From the NCBI GenBank assembly GCA_963854835.1, contig OY978525.1, forward strand, positions 9,163,540 to 9,227,539: a stretch of DNA of 64,000 nt, read 5' to 3'. This document shows positions 1 through 10,019 of the stretch, one piece after another; positions within the stretch are counted from its first letter, which is position 1, and each line of letters starts with the position of its first letter. Below the pieces are notes generated by a model. It had not been told where the DNA came from. It did not search any database and saw only the letters and a list, made by a program, of their open reading frames with translations. This DNA is from Megamerina dolium. Taxonomy: Eukaryota; Arthropoda; Insecta; Diptera; Megamerinidae. The position numbers and the translations under genes are program-made.

Positions 1-760
1 AGAGGTATTCAACTAAAACATTTAAGATAAATTTAATATTACGACAGAATTTATGTATTAGAAAATGGGCGAAATCCGATAAAAACCATACATATGTATC
101 ATCAAAAAATAGGCTGTGGAATATATATTTTCACACTTTAACTGCGAAAATTTAGGCCTATTCAACTAATACTTCTAAGATAATGCTAATCTTGCGACAG
201 AATTTATGTATTAGAAAATTGGCGAAATACGATGAAAACCATGCCTACCTATCATACAAAAGTGCATTCTGGAATGTATATTTTCACCCGTTATTAGCGA
301 AAATTTAGAGCTATTGAACTAAAACTTTTTAGATCAAGTTAACCTTACGACAAAAAAGACATATTAGGAAATGGGCGAAATCAGATAGAAACCACGCCTA
401 CTTATCATCAAAAAATAGGCTGTGGAACGTATATTTTCACATTTTAGTTGCGAAAATTTAGAGGTATTCAACTAAAACTTCAACTAAAAATGTTTATCAA
501 TTAATGCACTTTCTTGAAAATGGCCTAAATCGAATAAAAACCACGCCTATCTCCCATACAAACATATGCTTCCAAATTGATATTTTCACACTTTGCAGAC
601 GAAAATATAGAGTTGTGAAGCTAAAACTCAGTACATACGATTGAATTTACTAATAGATGAACAAGTTCGAAAATGGGCGTAATCGGATACAAACTACGGC
701 TACCTGTCATACAAAAATATGTGCTCGAATGTTCTTTGTCACCCTAAAAGGTCCGCTTAG
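1..760 (-). repeat. Beta repeat array 1 (153-bp units)
   Basis: About five diverged tandem units. The landmark GAAAATGGGCGAAATC-like recurs at about 61, 214, 367, 516 and 669, giving steps of 153, 153, 149 and 153 bp. Each unit carries a variant of ATCGGATAAAAACCACGCC, then CATACAAA, then TTTTCAC and GCGAAAATTTAG. The array runs off the left edge of the window. It is in the opposite orientation to the arrays at 46 and 59 kb. Confidence 0.85.
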
Positions 761-1466
761 GCCAGCCAAAGGTCTATTGTGATACCATGCGATTTCGACT
801 TTGTATCCTCCACATGTACCATAAGAGATATTGCGTGTCGCCCTCTAATTGAACAATTGTGATATCATCGTCATTCTCTTGCCATTTGACAATAGCCATC
901 CAATGTAAAAGTTTAATATAGTTTTTAAATGCGTTTTAGATGTCATGTTTCTACCTCAATGGCAATAACTACTACCACTACCACCACTACTATTAGAATA
1001 CACGGAAATTGGTTTTTTAAAAGGAAAAGCTGATTTGATGCGTCAGGGTCGCTCTAAGGAGATGGTAATGCATTCACTATTGCTGCCTTGTTAGATGTTG
1101 CAAATGCTCTGTGATAGCACTGCTAGTCGTAGCAGTATACAATATCAGACATTGTGAATGTCAACATTTAAAACATGTCAACAAACTTTGATGTGTCAGC
1201 TTCATATTATCTTCTTCCGCAGTGCATGTTGGCTAAACGGTTAGTTTGTTGGCTGACTGGCTGACACGCACATTTCAGGCAAATGATGACAATTTACTTT
1301 CTTTTATCGCCACTTGTACGAGTATGAATGAACCATTTAGAGGTACAAAGATAAAACTAAAGTAATATGGAAATTGTAATAGAAAAAAAAAAACCAACAA
1401 CAAAATAAAATACAATTCAATATAAATTCATACATGCATTCATTCGACATACTAGTCACATAGATA
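761..1466. other. Unassigned AT-rich spacer
   Basis: No gene recognised. It contains a GGTCTATTGTGATACCA motif at about 770-787, whose reverse-complement variant lies near 11685, and short ACTACCACTACC triplet runs near 970. The right end is the TA target of the mariner that starts at 1467. Confidence 0.5.
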
Positions 1467-2290
1467 CGGGGGTAGTCCCAGAACTACCCGACCTGACATA
1501 TAGATGGCGGCAGTAGTTTGAAAAAAATTAAAAAGTGGCAACCTTATAAAACATATGTTTTAAGTTTAGTTGTTTAGTATTTCTTTTTGTTAGAGCCATC
1601 GAAATTTAACGACATCAGTGAATTTGTAAACATGGAAAAAATTGGTCACCGTTATGCAATTCAATACTTTCATTTGAAAGGTCTCAGTCCAACGAATATT
1701 AAAGCCGAACTAGATTCTACTCTGGGCGAGTCTGCTCCTTCGTTTACGATCATAAAATATTGGGTGACAGAGTTTAAACGAGGTCGTACGACCTGCCAAG
1801 ACGAACACTGTAGTGGTCAACCAATTGAGGTGGCCACACCAGAAACGGTTAAGAAAATCCACAAAATGGTATTGGATGATCGCCGGCTGAAGGTGCGTGA
1901 GCTAGGTGAAACTACAGGCATTTCAAAAAGTGCTATACATCGTATATTGACCAAAAATTTATATATTTTATGTAAGGGAAGAACAAAAATACCACAAATA
2001 TACAAAATTAAATTTTTTTTTAGCTATTTTTGCAAGTTTTTTGGGGTTAGAAGAAATCTCAGGGTGATGGCAATCCAAAATCTATAGAATGTGACGACTC
2101 TGAACCTTTGGAAAAACTAATTGAAATTTGTTTCTGTGTAATTTTGGTTTCATATACAAAGTATTAATCATTTGTGTACCCAATTTGTACAAAGCGCAAG
2201 TGAAAGAGTATATTAATTTTAATCAAATGCTTGTAACTACTTGAACCTAGCTCCAAAGATGAAGTCTTTGATCTAGAGCATTCATTTTTG

Positions 2291-2660
2291 ATAAAAAAAA
2301 AATAAATAAATATGTGGCACTTAAAGCCCCGAAGGGCTCATTGGCCCAGCTTCTCTTCAATTACTGTTGTGCGTGTTAAATTTTGGACAGTATTAGAAGG
2401 GACCTACTTATTTCAGCCGGTTCCGAAGGGCAGAACCCTTGCGACATCACTTTTTCTGAGCTTTGTCACAGAGTTCTTTTAGAAGCTTTTTCATGGCAAG
2501 TTGTTACTGTCGGAAGAATTGCCAATTCCTTGCCGACAGGTGGGTACCGTTCGAAAGAAAAATCTTTTCGATATTAAATTTGTTATGCATGAGCCGGGGA
2601 TTGAACCACGACCTACAGATCAGAAGGCCAACACACTAACCACTGAGCCACGGCACCCAC
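2291..2660 (-). mobile_element. tRNA-derived SINE, copy 1
   Basis: On the minus strand the head reads GTGGCTCAGTGGTTAGTG (A box) followed by GTGGTTCAATCCCC (B box) within about 60 bp, as in RNA polymerase III tRNA promoters. A tRNA-unrelated body follows, ending in GTGCCACATATTTATTTATT. The copy is full length and sits inside the mariner at 1467-3507. The same family recurs at 10.4, 11.5, 16.9, 19.0, 34.9, 56.4, 62.5, 62.9 and 63.6 kb. Confidence 0.9.
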
Positions 2661-2734
2661 TGAGGCAAGGTTATGGCGTCTGTTTTTTTGGGATGCACGT
2701 GGGATAATTTTCAACTGCGAGTATTATGCTAATT

Positions 2735-3072
2735 GCTAATTAAAACATAATTGCGTTTGGTTCACAGACGGATCGCCTAATAACCGGCTATCTCTTAGGA
2801 CATAACTGGTTAAAACACTACCTTCAGAAAATGGAACTATCCTCCGACTCGGAGTGTAGACTCTGTCTGGAGGAGGATGAAACATCAATCCACATACTTT
2901 TCGAATGTCCGGCTCTGGCCAGACTACGCCTCAAACACTTGTGGTTGGCCCCCAGAGGTATCAGCTATAGGGCTCATATCCTCTAACAGACCTTGGTCTG
3001 GTTTCGCGTGTTCCACTTGATGAACAAGGAGTATGTCCTTTTTTCAACGTCACGCTCTCTTTTGATTGATTG
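2735..3072 (+). mobile_element. 5'-truncated LINE end with 12-bp target duplication
   Basis: The segment is bracketed by perfect copies of ATTATGCTAATT at 2723-2734 and 3073-3084. The uninterrupted mariner site is seen at about 31508. Its translation gives DRLITGYLLGHN, then a C-x2-C-x9-H-x4-C knuckle (SECRLCLEEDETSIHILFEC), which is the usual end of the second open frame of I/R1/LOA-type non-LTR elements after RNase H. It ends in a TTGATTGATTGATT tail. Truncation at the 5' end, a 3' simple tail and a target duplication mark target-primed reverse transcription. The exact clade is uncertain. Confidence 0.85.
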
Positions 3073-3507
3073 ATTATGCTAATTTGTTGCAGCGTTTAAG
3101 TGATGAAATTAAAGAAAAAAAGGCCTCATTTGGCCTCATTTGTTGATTCATCAACACAATGCACCAGTTCACACATCCGCTATTGCGATGGCCAAAATCA
3201 ATGAGTTAAATCTCGAATTGTTTCAGCACACACCTTATTCCCCATATTTACCTGCTTCGGATTATTTTCTATTTCTAAATTTGAAAAAATGGCTTGGTCG
3301 TAGAAGATTTGCAAACAATGAAGTGGTGGAGGATGGCTATTTTAATGAGCTAGACAGTTCATACTATAATCAGGGTATCGAAGCTATAGAATATCGCTGG
3401 GAAAAGATTATAGAGCTAAAAGGAGATTATGTTGAGAAATAAAGAAAATTTCTCCCAAATTTGTTGTGTTTTCTTTGTTAGGTCGGGTAGTTCTGGGACC
3501 GCACTCG

Positions 3508-4250
3508 TAATACCTAAGTATACATTTAATACTCAACTAAAGTGAGCATCATGAGAAGTATTCAATGCACATACGATTCTATAGTAATGGCACTAAAGCA
3601 ATAACATAGAATCGTAGAAGTTGCGTATAATGGTTTAGTAGAATAAAAATCAAATCTTTTACAGGTCAGTGATTTTTTCTAATTTATTTTTTGTCATTTT
3701 CTTCTTCTTCTTCTTCTCCTTCTCTTTTATTGTACAATCAACAATTGATGCAATAATTTTATACATATATATTACCAACTATGAGGCATTGTGTAGTAGC
3801 AAAACTAAGGTGGAACGATTGAGGTGTGCCACTGTCCTCAACATACACATACATCATTTTACTTCGATTGAAATTTCTTTGAATGCACATCTATTGATGC
3901 GTCGCCATGTATTGAGAAATTGAGAAAATAAAAAAAAAAAATAGAAATCAAGGTAAAAGAAATAGAAATCAAATTTACTTTTCATACCATTGCGATTTCG
4001 ATTACAATTCGAATATGGTTTGTTGCATTCAATATATGTATATAGGTACTATACGTATACTCATATGTATGAATGCATTATGATGGCATATTGTTATTTC
4101 TACAAGTTGTATACACTCGTATTGATTGAAATTATAGAATCAAAGTAGAGTGGTAATATCAATGAAATATAAAATAATAATCATGTTTATGTGGCAATTC
4201 ATCGTTTTTTTTTTCCAAATAAAAAAAATATTTTCTATGCATTAATAATA
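3508..4250. other. AT-rich spacer without a gene
   Basis: Short open frames only, with a (TTC)n-rich patch at about 3700-3720 and poly-A runs near 3928-3940. I see no family similarity in it. Confidence 0.5.
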
Positions 4251-4289
4251 CAAGAGCTGATTGATAAGAGCTGTATAAAAGAATTGCTT

Positions 4290-4356
4290 AGTTGATTGAA
4301 CTGGGAATCGATCCAGTCACTTTTTGCATTGAAGGCGAATGCTGAGTCACAAAACC
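4290..4356 (-). repeat. Second tRNA-like sequence (SINE head or tRNA pseudogene)
   Basis: Read on the minus strand there is an A-box-like TGACTCAGCATTC (4336-4348) and a B-box-like GGATCGATTCCC (4303-4314). GCATT-CGCCTTC-AATGC could form a 5-bp anticodon-like stem with a 7-nt loop, and CTGG..CCAG a T-stem. Position 33 would be G rather than U, so it is not a normal tRNA. The sequence differs from the main SINE family of this window. Confidence 0.4.
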
Positions 4357-4559
4357 ATATATTTAATCTTAGTAAATTTAAAAATTACTAGCATTCAATG
4401 AAATAAAAATGCGCAGAGCCAATCCGTAGGTAATGGAATTTCCTTTACAACAACAACACATTTTTATAATCTTTGTAATAGTAATCGTAAATTACACTAT
4501 GAAATAAAATTTCAAGGTCATTATCTGGGGTCGAAATATTCCAACTCACGACGAAAAAC

Positions 4560-5400
4560 AAAATGAATTAAATTTGTAATTTTTTGACTGACTGCTGTTA
4601 AAATAGTTGGGAAATAGAGAGTAAAATTTCACAAGGAATAATTTTCTACTACATTTTAACCCACTAGCTCTCTCGTGAAGGGGTCATTTTGACCCCCTTT
4701 TCGGAAAGTCTGAATAAAATTCCATTTAAGAGGTCGCTAGAGGGTTAAATGGTTCTAGAAAATAATTCGTCAGAAAATTTTACTAGGGGTATTCTCAGAG
4801 AAAATCTTTATACAATGAACGTAAAAATCTACAGAAAATAAGAAACAAATATGTCCCCTTGAAATATGCAACTTTTTTATGAATTCTTTTATAACACTGT
4901 TGCAAAGTATTTGTGGGAGCGGATTTATTCTACCTCCGGACGAAAGACCTAGACCCATATAGTAACACATTCAAAACGTTTTTCATTCTCAGGTCAAATT
5001 TTGTATGGACTTATTAAATTTGCAATTTTTTGCATGACTGCTTTTAGAATAAGTGGGGAAAAAAGGGTTAAAATTCATATCGGAGCGAAATATGTTGTTT
5101 GGGTAAAATATAGTAAAAATTTATGGAGAATAATTTTGTAGATCAGTTTAACCCGTTAGCTCTCTAACGAAAGGGTCTTTTTGACCACTGTTTTTGGAAA
5201 GTCTGAATAAAATTGCATTTGAGAGGTCGCTAGAGAGTTAAACCGTTCTAGAAAATTACTCATCGGAATATTTTACTAGGGGTATTCTCAGAGAAAAATC
5301 TTTATACAAAGAACATAAAAATCCACAGAAAATAAAAAGCCAAATATGTCCTATTGAAATATGCAACTTTTTTATGGAATCTTTTATAATTTTTTTCATA
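4560..5400 (+). repeat. Gamma-type repeat, two units about 490 bp apart
   Basis: TTAACCCACTAGCTCTCT at about 4657 recurs as TTAACCCGTTAGCTCTCT at about 5150. Both are followed by a TTTTTGAC segment, GGAAAGTCTGAATAAAATT, GAGGTCGCTAGAG and GGTTAAA, and later TTTACTAGGGGTATTCTCAG and ATATGCAACTTTTTTATG. Within each unit the opening TTTAACCC..CTAGC is the inverted counterpart of GCTAGAGGGTTAAA about 80 bp later, so each carries a hairpin. Confidence 0.75.
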
Positions 5401-5799
5401 AATATAACTCTAGCTCTTTTCAAGAGTGGTCGCTGCTCAGCGCATGGGAAATTGTATTTAGAACAAACACCAAGGTCCCCGTATTCATGTGTTTTTGATT
5501 TTCCAAGAAGAGGAATCTCAATTGGTTTACAGATGGGTCTAGAATGGACAATTGGTATTCTGTGTAAACACCTGGGCCTAGGTCATCTCGTCCTGAAATT
5601 TTCCAAGATGCTATTCCAGGAATTTCTTTCAATTTCATAAATATATCAATGGTCTAGAATGACGATGGCATTGGTGCAACTGTATATGGACTAAAAGCCA
5701 ACGTCGCCAACCCTTTTCTCTCGCCATTCATTTCAATTTTCTAAAATCATAAATTTTATAGAGAAATCTAAAGGAAACAGATTGCAGGAAAATATATTT
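5401..5799. other. Unassigned spacer
   Basis: Open frames of 88 and 72 codons overlap on opposite strands (5374-5640 and 5420-5638). Neither resembles a known protein or has a convincing start context. No repeat family was recognised apart from the end of the gamma unit. Confidence 0.4.
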
Positions 5800-6570
5800 C
5801 AATATATTGGGACGGAAAAATTATTGGAGGTTGGTCATATATTTCATCAGTCTAATGTCGACCTCTGGGCAATTATGGGGTTAATTGTCAATTTTCAAGT
5901 GTTTTTAAGTAAATTTTTGTAGAGAAGCCCCTCTAAAGAGATATGGTTGAGTATATTCAGAAAAAAATATTAAGTAGTTAAAATTAATGGGGCTCATTTA
6001 TATATTATGCCACTGTAAGGGTGCATTGGGAGCGAAATGTTTAAAAATGCCATTTTTCAATGGGAGGACCTCTAAGGGGTGGATTAAAGAGGTAAATATG
6101 TTCAAAGGAAATATTAAGGAGGAACAACTAATGCAGATCTATCCTATATATTACGTCTCTACCGGCGATTCCTTACAACAACGAGGGTATTTGCCCATTT
6201 TAGGCGCTTCTAGGTTAATTTTGTGGAAATAAAGTTAGAAAGTAATTTCAAAAAAATTTTGCGTAGTAAAAATTAATGCATTTTACCCATTTTGTTGCAA
6301 TTCCTGAGCAATAATGGGCTTATTTGTCGATTTTAAGCTGTTTTATGTGCATTTTGTATGGGAGCAACCATTAAAGAATTAAAGTTGGGGGGTGAGTATG
6401 TTGCAAAGAAAGAATGTTCGGGACCAAAAATTAATCTGGGTGGGTTATAATTTAATTCCTTTAAGAAAAACCAGTGAGAGATGAGAGTGAAATTTAAAAA
6501 ACGTCAATTTTATAAGAGTACCCCTCTGAGACCAGGCTAATTGGAGTTGGTCATATATTTGTGTAAATCC
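5800..6570 (+). repeat. Alpha repeat array 1
   Basis: Degenerate units of about 150-170 bp. Each shows TTTTGTATGGGAG-like, CCCTCTAAG-like, GAGTATGTTCAGAAAAAAT, GTAAAAATTAATGGGG, GGTCATACATTTCA, GCGATTCCTGGGCAA and TTATTTGTCGATTTT in that order. The same order is seen in arrays at 10.0, 19.4, 33.2, 62.1 and 63.6 kb. Confidence 0.75.
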
Positions 6571-7682
6571 ATTTAATATGAAGATATAATTTCTGCAGCG
6601 GATGTCTAAGTATGTAGTAGATTAAGTATTAAATGCTTTACTTCCTTTTCTTCTGTCCCCAAATATAACGAAGAACTTGCTCTTGCTAATTTTTAGATTT
6701 GCTTTTCATTTAATAAATCCAAAATAAATTAAAACGCTCCATTGCCAATATTTGTGTGTTAAATACACAACAGTTAAAACAAATCTTTGCTTAAAATAAT
6801 ATATTTTATTGATTTTTTTTTTTGCATAATAAACTGCTTAACAAGCAGACAACTCAAACAGTAATTGGTGCATATGCATTTTATACAATAAAATATATAT
6901 ACAAATATATATAACCATATATATATATATAATATAAAACCAAAGTTAAGCCTACAAACTATGATGCAAAATCAACATAGCAACTTTGAAATATTACAAT
7001 GATGGAATCATACTACTCATAGAGTGTGATGGCATGTACAAATATTTATTGAATAGTTTAGAACACAATTTATCTTTCCAACACATGCACACAAACTCAC
7101 GCCAACACACACACACACACATACATAAATGTAGAAAAATCAAAATCAAAATAATGGAAACGCCAACTGTGAATAAAAACCTCATGATATCAACACAACA
7201 TGAGAAGAAAGGGAGATTATAGTCGATGGAGAAACTATCGTGGAAAATGCTTCATCATCATTGTTATAAGTTGTAGAGAAAATATATATGTTGTACTTTA
7301 TATTGAGATGAATCCTTTTACATATGTATGTACACATAAATAGATAGGCATCTTGATATATTTTCTTCTCCAATCATTTCATTTAAATCGAGTCTAAAGA
7401 AGCCAAGCCAAACCACACGCAAGCAACACAAATAATGAATAAAACTAACAACAATAGAATATATACATATATACTTATGGCAGTTGGAAAATAAGCTGGA
7501 TAATAGGATGATTATGTATATACCCAGTATGAAAAAGGGTGGTACTTGCAAAGGAAGAGCAAAGTTAAATCAACTTTTTATTACAACGTTCAAATTGAAT
7601 ATTTGTGGACTTCAGAATCCATTGCATATGGTCTTGCATAGGAGTATATGCAATATTTTGTTGTATAGTTTGCAATGGCAAG
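6571..7682. other. AT-rich spacer with microsatellites
   Basis: No gene recognised. It contains TA-rich runs at about 6885-6935 and a (CA)n run at 7103-7122. Open frames of 60-80 codons on both strands fall over these low-complexity stretches and are not credible genes. Confidence 0.5.
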
Positions 7683-7693
7683 AATTAAATGTG

Positions 7694-7931
7694 TTAGCTT
7701 GCGCTTAAAAGTATGCAATACTAAAAACCTATAGCATATATTTGCTATGCTTATGCAAGAGTGATTTGACAATATTCTACATTCCTGAATGGCATTTTTT
7801 TGCTATTATAGGTTATCTCTTTTCTGAACATGTCATTCAGGAATGTAGAATATTGTCAAATCAGTCTTGCATAAGCATAGCAAATATATGCTATAGATTT
7901 TTAATACTGCATACTTTTAAGCGCAAGCTAA
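7694..7931. repeat. Long near-perfect hairpin (98-bp arms)
   Basis: The left arm 7694-7791 and right arm 7834-7931 are reverse complements over all 98 bp with no gap and four mismatches. A 42-nt loop (7792-7833) separates them. Weaker pairing (8 of 11) continues outside to about 7683 and 7942. A foldback or MITE-type element, or a source of long hairpin RNA, are both possible. No target duplication was clear. Confidence 0.93.
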
Positions 7932-8094
7932 TAGATTTTATTGTGATATTGGGAATATTGATTAATTTTAAAGAACTTACGAAAGATGGCCACCGTTTTT
8001 AAGATTTTTTTTTTTTGTCTGTGATGAGGTTATAAATTTCAATATTAGTTACTGCGTTGAAGTGTAAACAATTAAGTTTTTTTCAGCATCGAAT

Positions 8095-9119
8095 ATGTCG
8101 AGTTTTGTACCAAGGAAACGCAATTTGCGAGAAGAATTACTACTCTGCTTTCATTTGCAAAAATCTGCAGCTAAGCTAAGAATCGTCGTACGCTGCAGAA
8201 AGCTTATGGTGTGCACGCATACTACATCGATTTTAACATGTGAGTACTGGTTCAGACTTTTCAGAAGTGGCGTTTTCAACTAGGAGAGGCCTGTTCTCTC
8301 ACGTAAGTTTGAAGATGAAGAATTGTAAGCTTTACTCGACCAAGATTGTTGCCAAACGCTAGAAGATCTCCCAGAATTTTTGGAAGTGACTCAATCAACT
8401 ATTTCCGAACGTTTAAAAGCAGCAGGATTCATCCAAAAGGAAGGAAATTGGGTGCCAAATGAACTGAAGCTAAGAGACGTTAAAAGGCATATCAGAAATG
8501 TTGTTCGAGCGATACAAAAAGAAGTCATTTTTGCAGCGAATTGTTACTGGTGACAAAAACTGGATTCATTACGACAACCCGAAGCGCAAGAAATCGTGTG
8601 TGCAGCACGGCCAGCTACCAAAATCAACACCAACGCAGAATCTACATAGCGCGAAGGTAATGCTCTGCATTTGGTGGGATCAGAAAGGTCTATTATGTGC
8701 TGTAGAAATCGGGTGAAACGATCACAAGGGACCTCTACCGAACACAATTGATTCGTTTGAAGTGATCAATCGCCAAAAAAACGACGAGAATATATGACGA
8801 GAGACGAGTCTATAATACTTCATCATGACAATGCTTGGGCTCATGTTGCAAAACCGATTAAAAATTATTTGGAAAACAGCGGCTGGAAAGTTTTACCTCA
8901 CCCGCCTTATAGCCCAGACATTGCCCCTTCTGACTACCATTTATTTAGATAGATGCAGAATGCACTCACCAAAATGCGCTTCAGTGCAGAACAGGGCATC
9001 CAAAATTGGCTTGATTCATTTTGATCTCAAAAAATGAGCAGTTCTTTTGGGACGGAACCCATATGCTACCAGAAAGATGGGAAAAAGTCATAGCTAAAGA
9101 TAGCCAATACTTTGAATAA
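8095..9119 (+). pseudogene. Mariner transposase pseudogene (mauritiana-like)
   Basis: The start MSSFVPRK and FHLQKSAA resemble the opening of Mos1-type mariner transposases. From there the frame is shifted through the first helix-turn-helix, and a stop follows GVFN at 8281. Later pieces continue in changing frames: LKAAGFIQKEGNWVPNELK (about 8415-8470), YKKKSFLQRIVTGDKNWIHY with the first Asp kept but GDE changed to GDK (8510-8570), KVMLCIWWDQKG (8657-8690), then HHDNAWAHVAKP and PSDYHLF with 34 residues between the second and third Asp (8824-8946). A stop follows immediately. It ends with LPERWEKVIAKDSQYFE and TAA at 9117. I could not find inverted repeats, so the element borders are unknown. 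It begins about 160 bp after the long hairpin. Confidence 0.88.
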
Positions 9120-10019
9120 TGACATCATACATTTCGATATTGAAAAACAGAGATTTTTTTGCCAAATTTTAAAATTAATCGATAGTTTCCTTGTATCTAT
9201 TTCTTGAACTCACAGCCTCAGCTCTTTCCAAAAAGATGCCAGTTTTTACTTATGCATAAGATTTTCATCAAAAAATCCTTCCAACGTAGTCACAAAAACC
9301 ACCCGAAGTTGGCTCATGCCAACTACCCAACTTTGACTGACATGTAACAGATGAGCAATGCTCAATGATAATGATTATGATAGCAACGGTGATGAGTAAA
9401 TGAATAACAAACATGCATGGAAAAATATGTATATGTATGGAGAAAGAAAATTCTAGCAACACGATATTGTAGTGGTAAAAACACTGATTTATTGTCTATA
9501 AACTACGCAAGTGAAGTAAACCAAACAAAAGGAGACCAATGCACCTTGTACGCTATTAGTAAGGTAGCAACGTCAAAATGATTAAAATGACAAAAGAGCA
9601 AGCGAAAAGAAGGGAGAAAACCATGGAAGAAATAGTACAAAAAATTTAATTATTTCCAGAAAGTGTAAAGAAAGAAGTGAGAATACCAGAAGTGTGCTGA
9701 AATGTAAGCATGATACAAAATCCATCCCTTAAACATTGCTGCCATCTATACATTTTATGCTCATAATTTCTTTAAATTATTTGGGGCAAAAATGTTACAC
9801 TTGGCTAGCATTGTTCCTTTTAATAGCAATTTTACAATTAAATGAAGAAAATTCTCAACTTGCAACAATTAAAAACTAGTTTATGGAGCACGTTTTGAAT
9901 TTAATTTTTCGGAGCAAAAAATATCAACAATAATGAAATTTAGAAGATTAAAATATAGTAACTCAAGTTTGTATATATAAAAGTAATTTATGAGTAAAGA
10001 TCCAAATATCCAATATTAG
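9120..10019. other. Spacer without recognised gene
   Basis: Only short open frames. No repeat family recognised. Composition is AT-rich throughout. Confidence 0.45.

Larger units (their letters stand above)
1632..3442 (+). pseudogene. Mariner transposase pseudogene (irritans-like)
   Basis: This is the remnant of a DD34D mariner transposase, the nuclease that cuts at the inverted repeats and inserts at TA. The N-terminal helix-turn-helix half is readable from ATG 1632 to about 1950, with GHRYAIQYFHLKG, the linker VTEFKRGRT and the second helix-turn-helix KKIHKMVLDDRRLKVRELGE. The catalytic middle with the first Asp is lost. The reading resumes after the SINE at about 2665 (AGGTTATGGCG..), is cut again by the LINE, and ends with 3140-3442. 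There the second catalytic motif reads IHQHNAP, where family members have HQDNAP, so the second Asp is His. The third motif survives as ASDYFLF. The C-terminus WEKIIELKGDYVEK matches the sister copies at 31822 and 40669. Confidence 0.93.
1467..3507 (+). mobile_element. Irritans-like mariner with nested SINE and LINE
   Basis: The left terminal inverted repeat (CGGGGGTAGTCCCAGAACTA) and the right one (reverse complement, ending at 3507) are each bordered by TA, the Tc1/mariner target. The element is about 2.04 kb against about 1.2 kb for the related copy at 30673-31888. The excess is a SINE (2291-2660), a LINE end (2735-3072) and about 340 bp of unassigned DNA (1955-2290) that stands where the middle of the transposase should be. 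It is non-autonomous and long dead. Confidence 0.93.

Noticed and set aside
2383..2707. Overlapping open frames with recognisable repeated peptides (also at 16901-17441, 35020-35277, 62817-63144)
   Set aside because: These are translations of the tRNA-derived SINE, not protein genes.
4290..4356. Functional tRNA gene
   Set aside because: No acceptor stem, no U at position 33 and imperfect boxes. Treated as tRNA-like repeat only.
5374..5640. 88-codon open frame on the plus strand
   Set aside because: It overlaps a minus-strand frame of similar size, has no recognisable domain, and sits at the edge of a gamma repeat.
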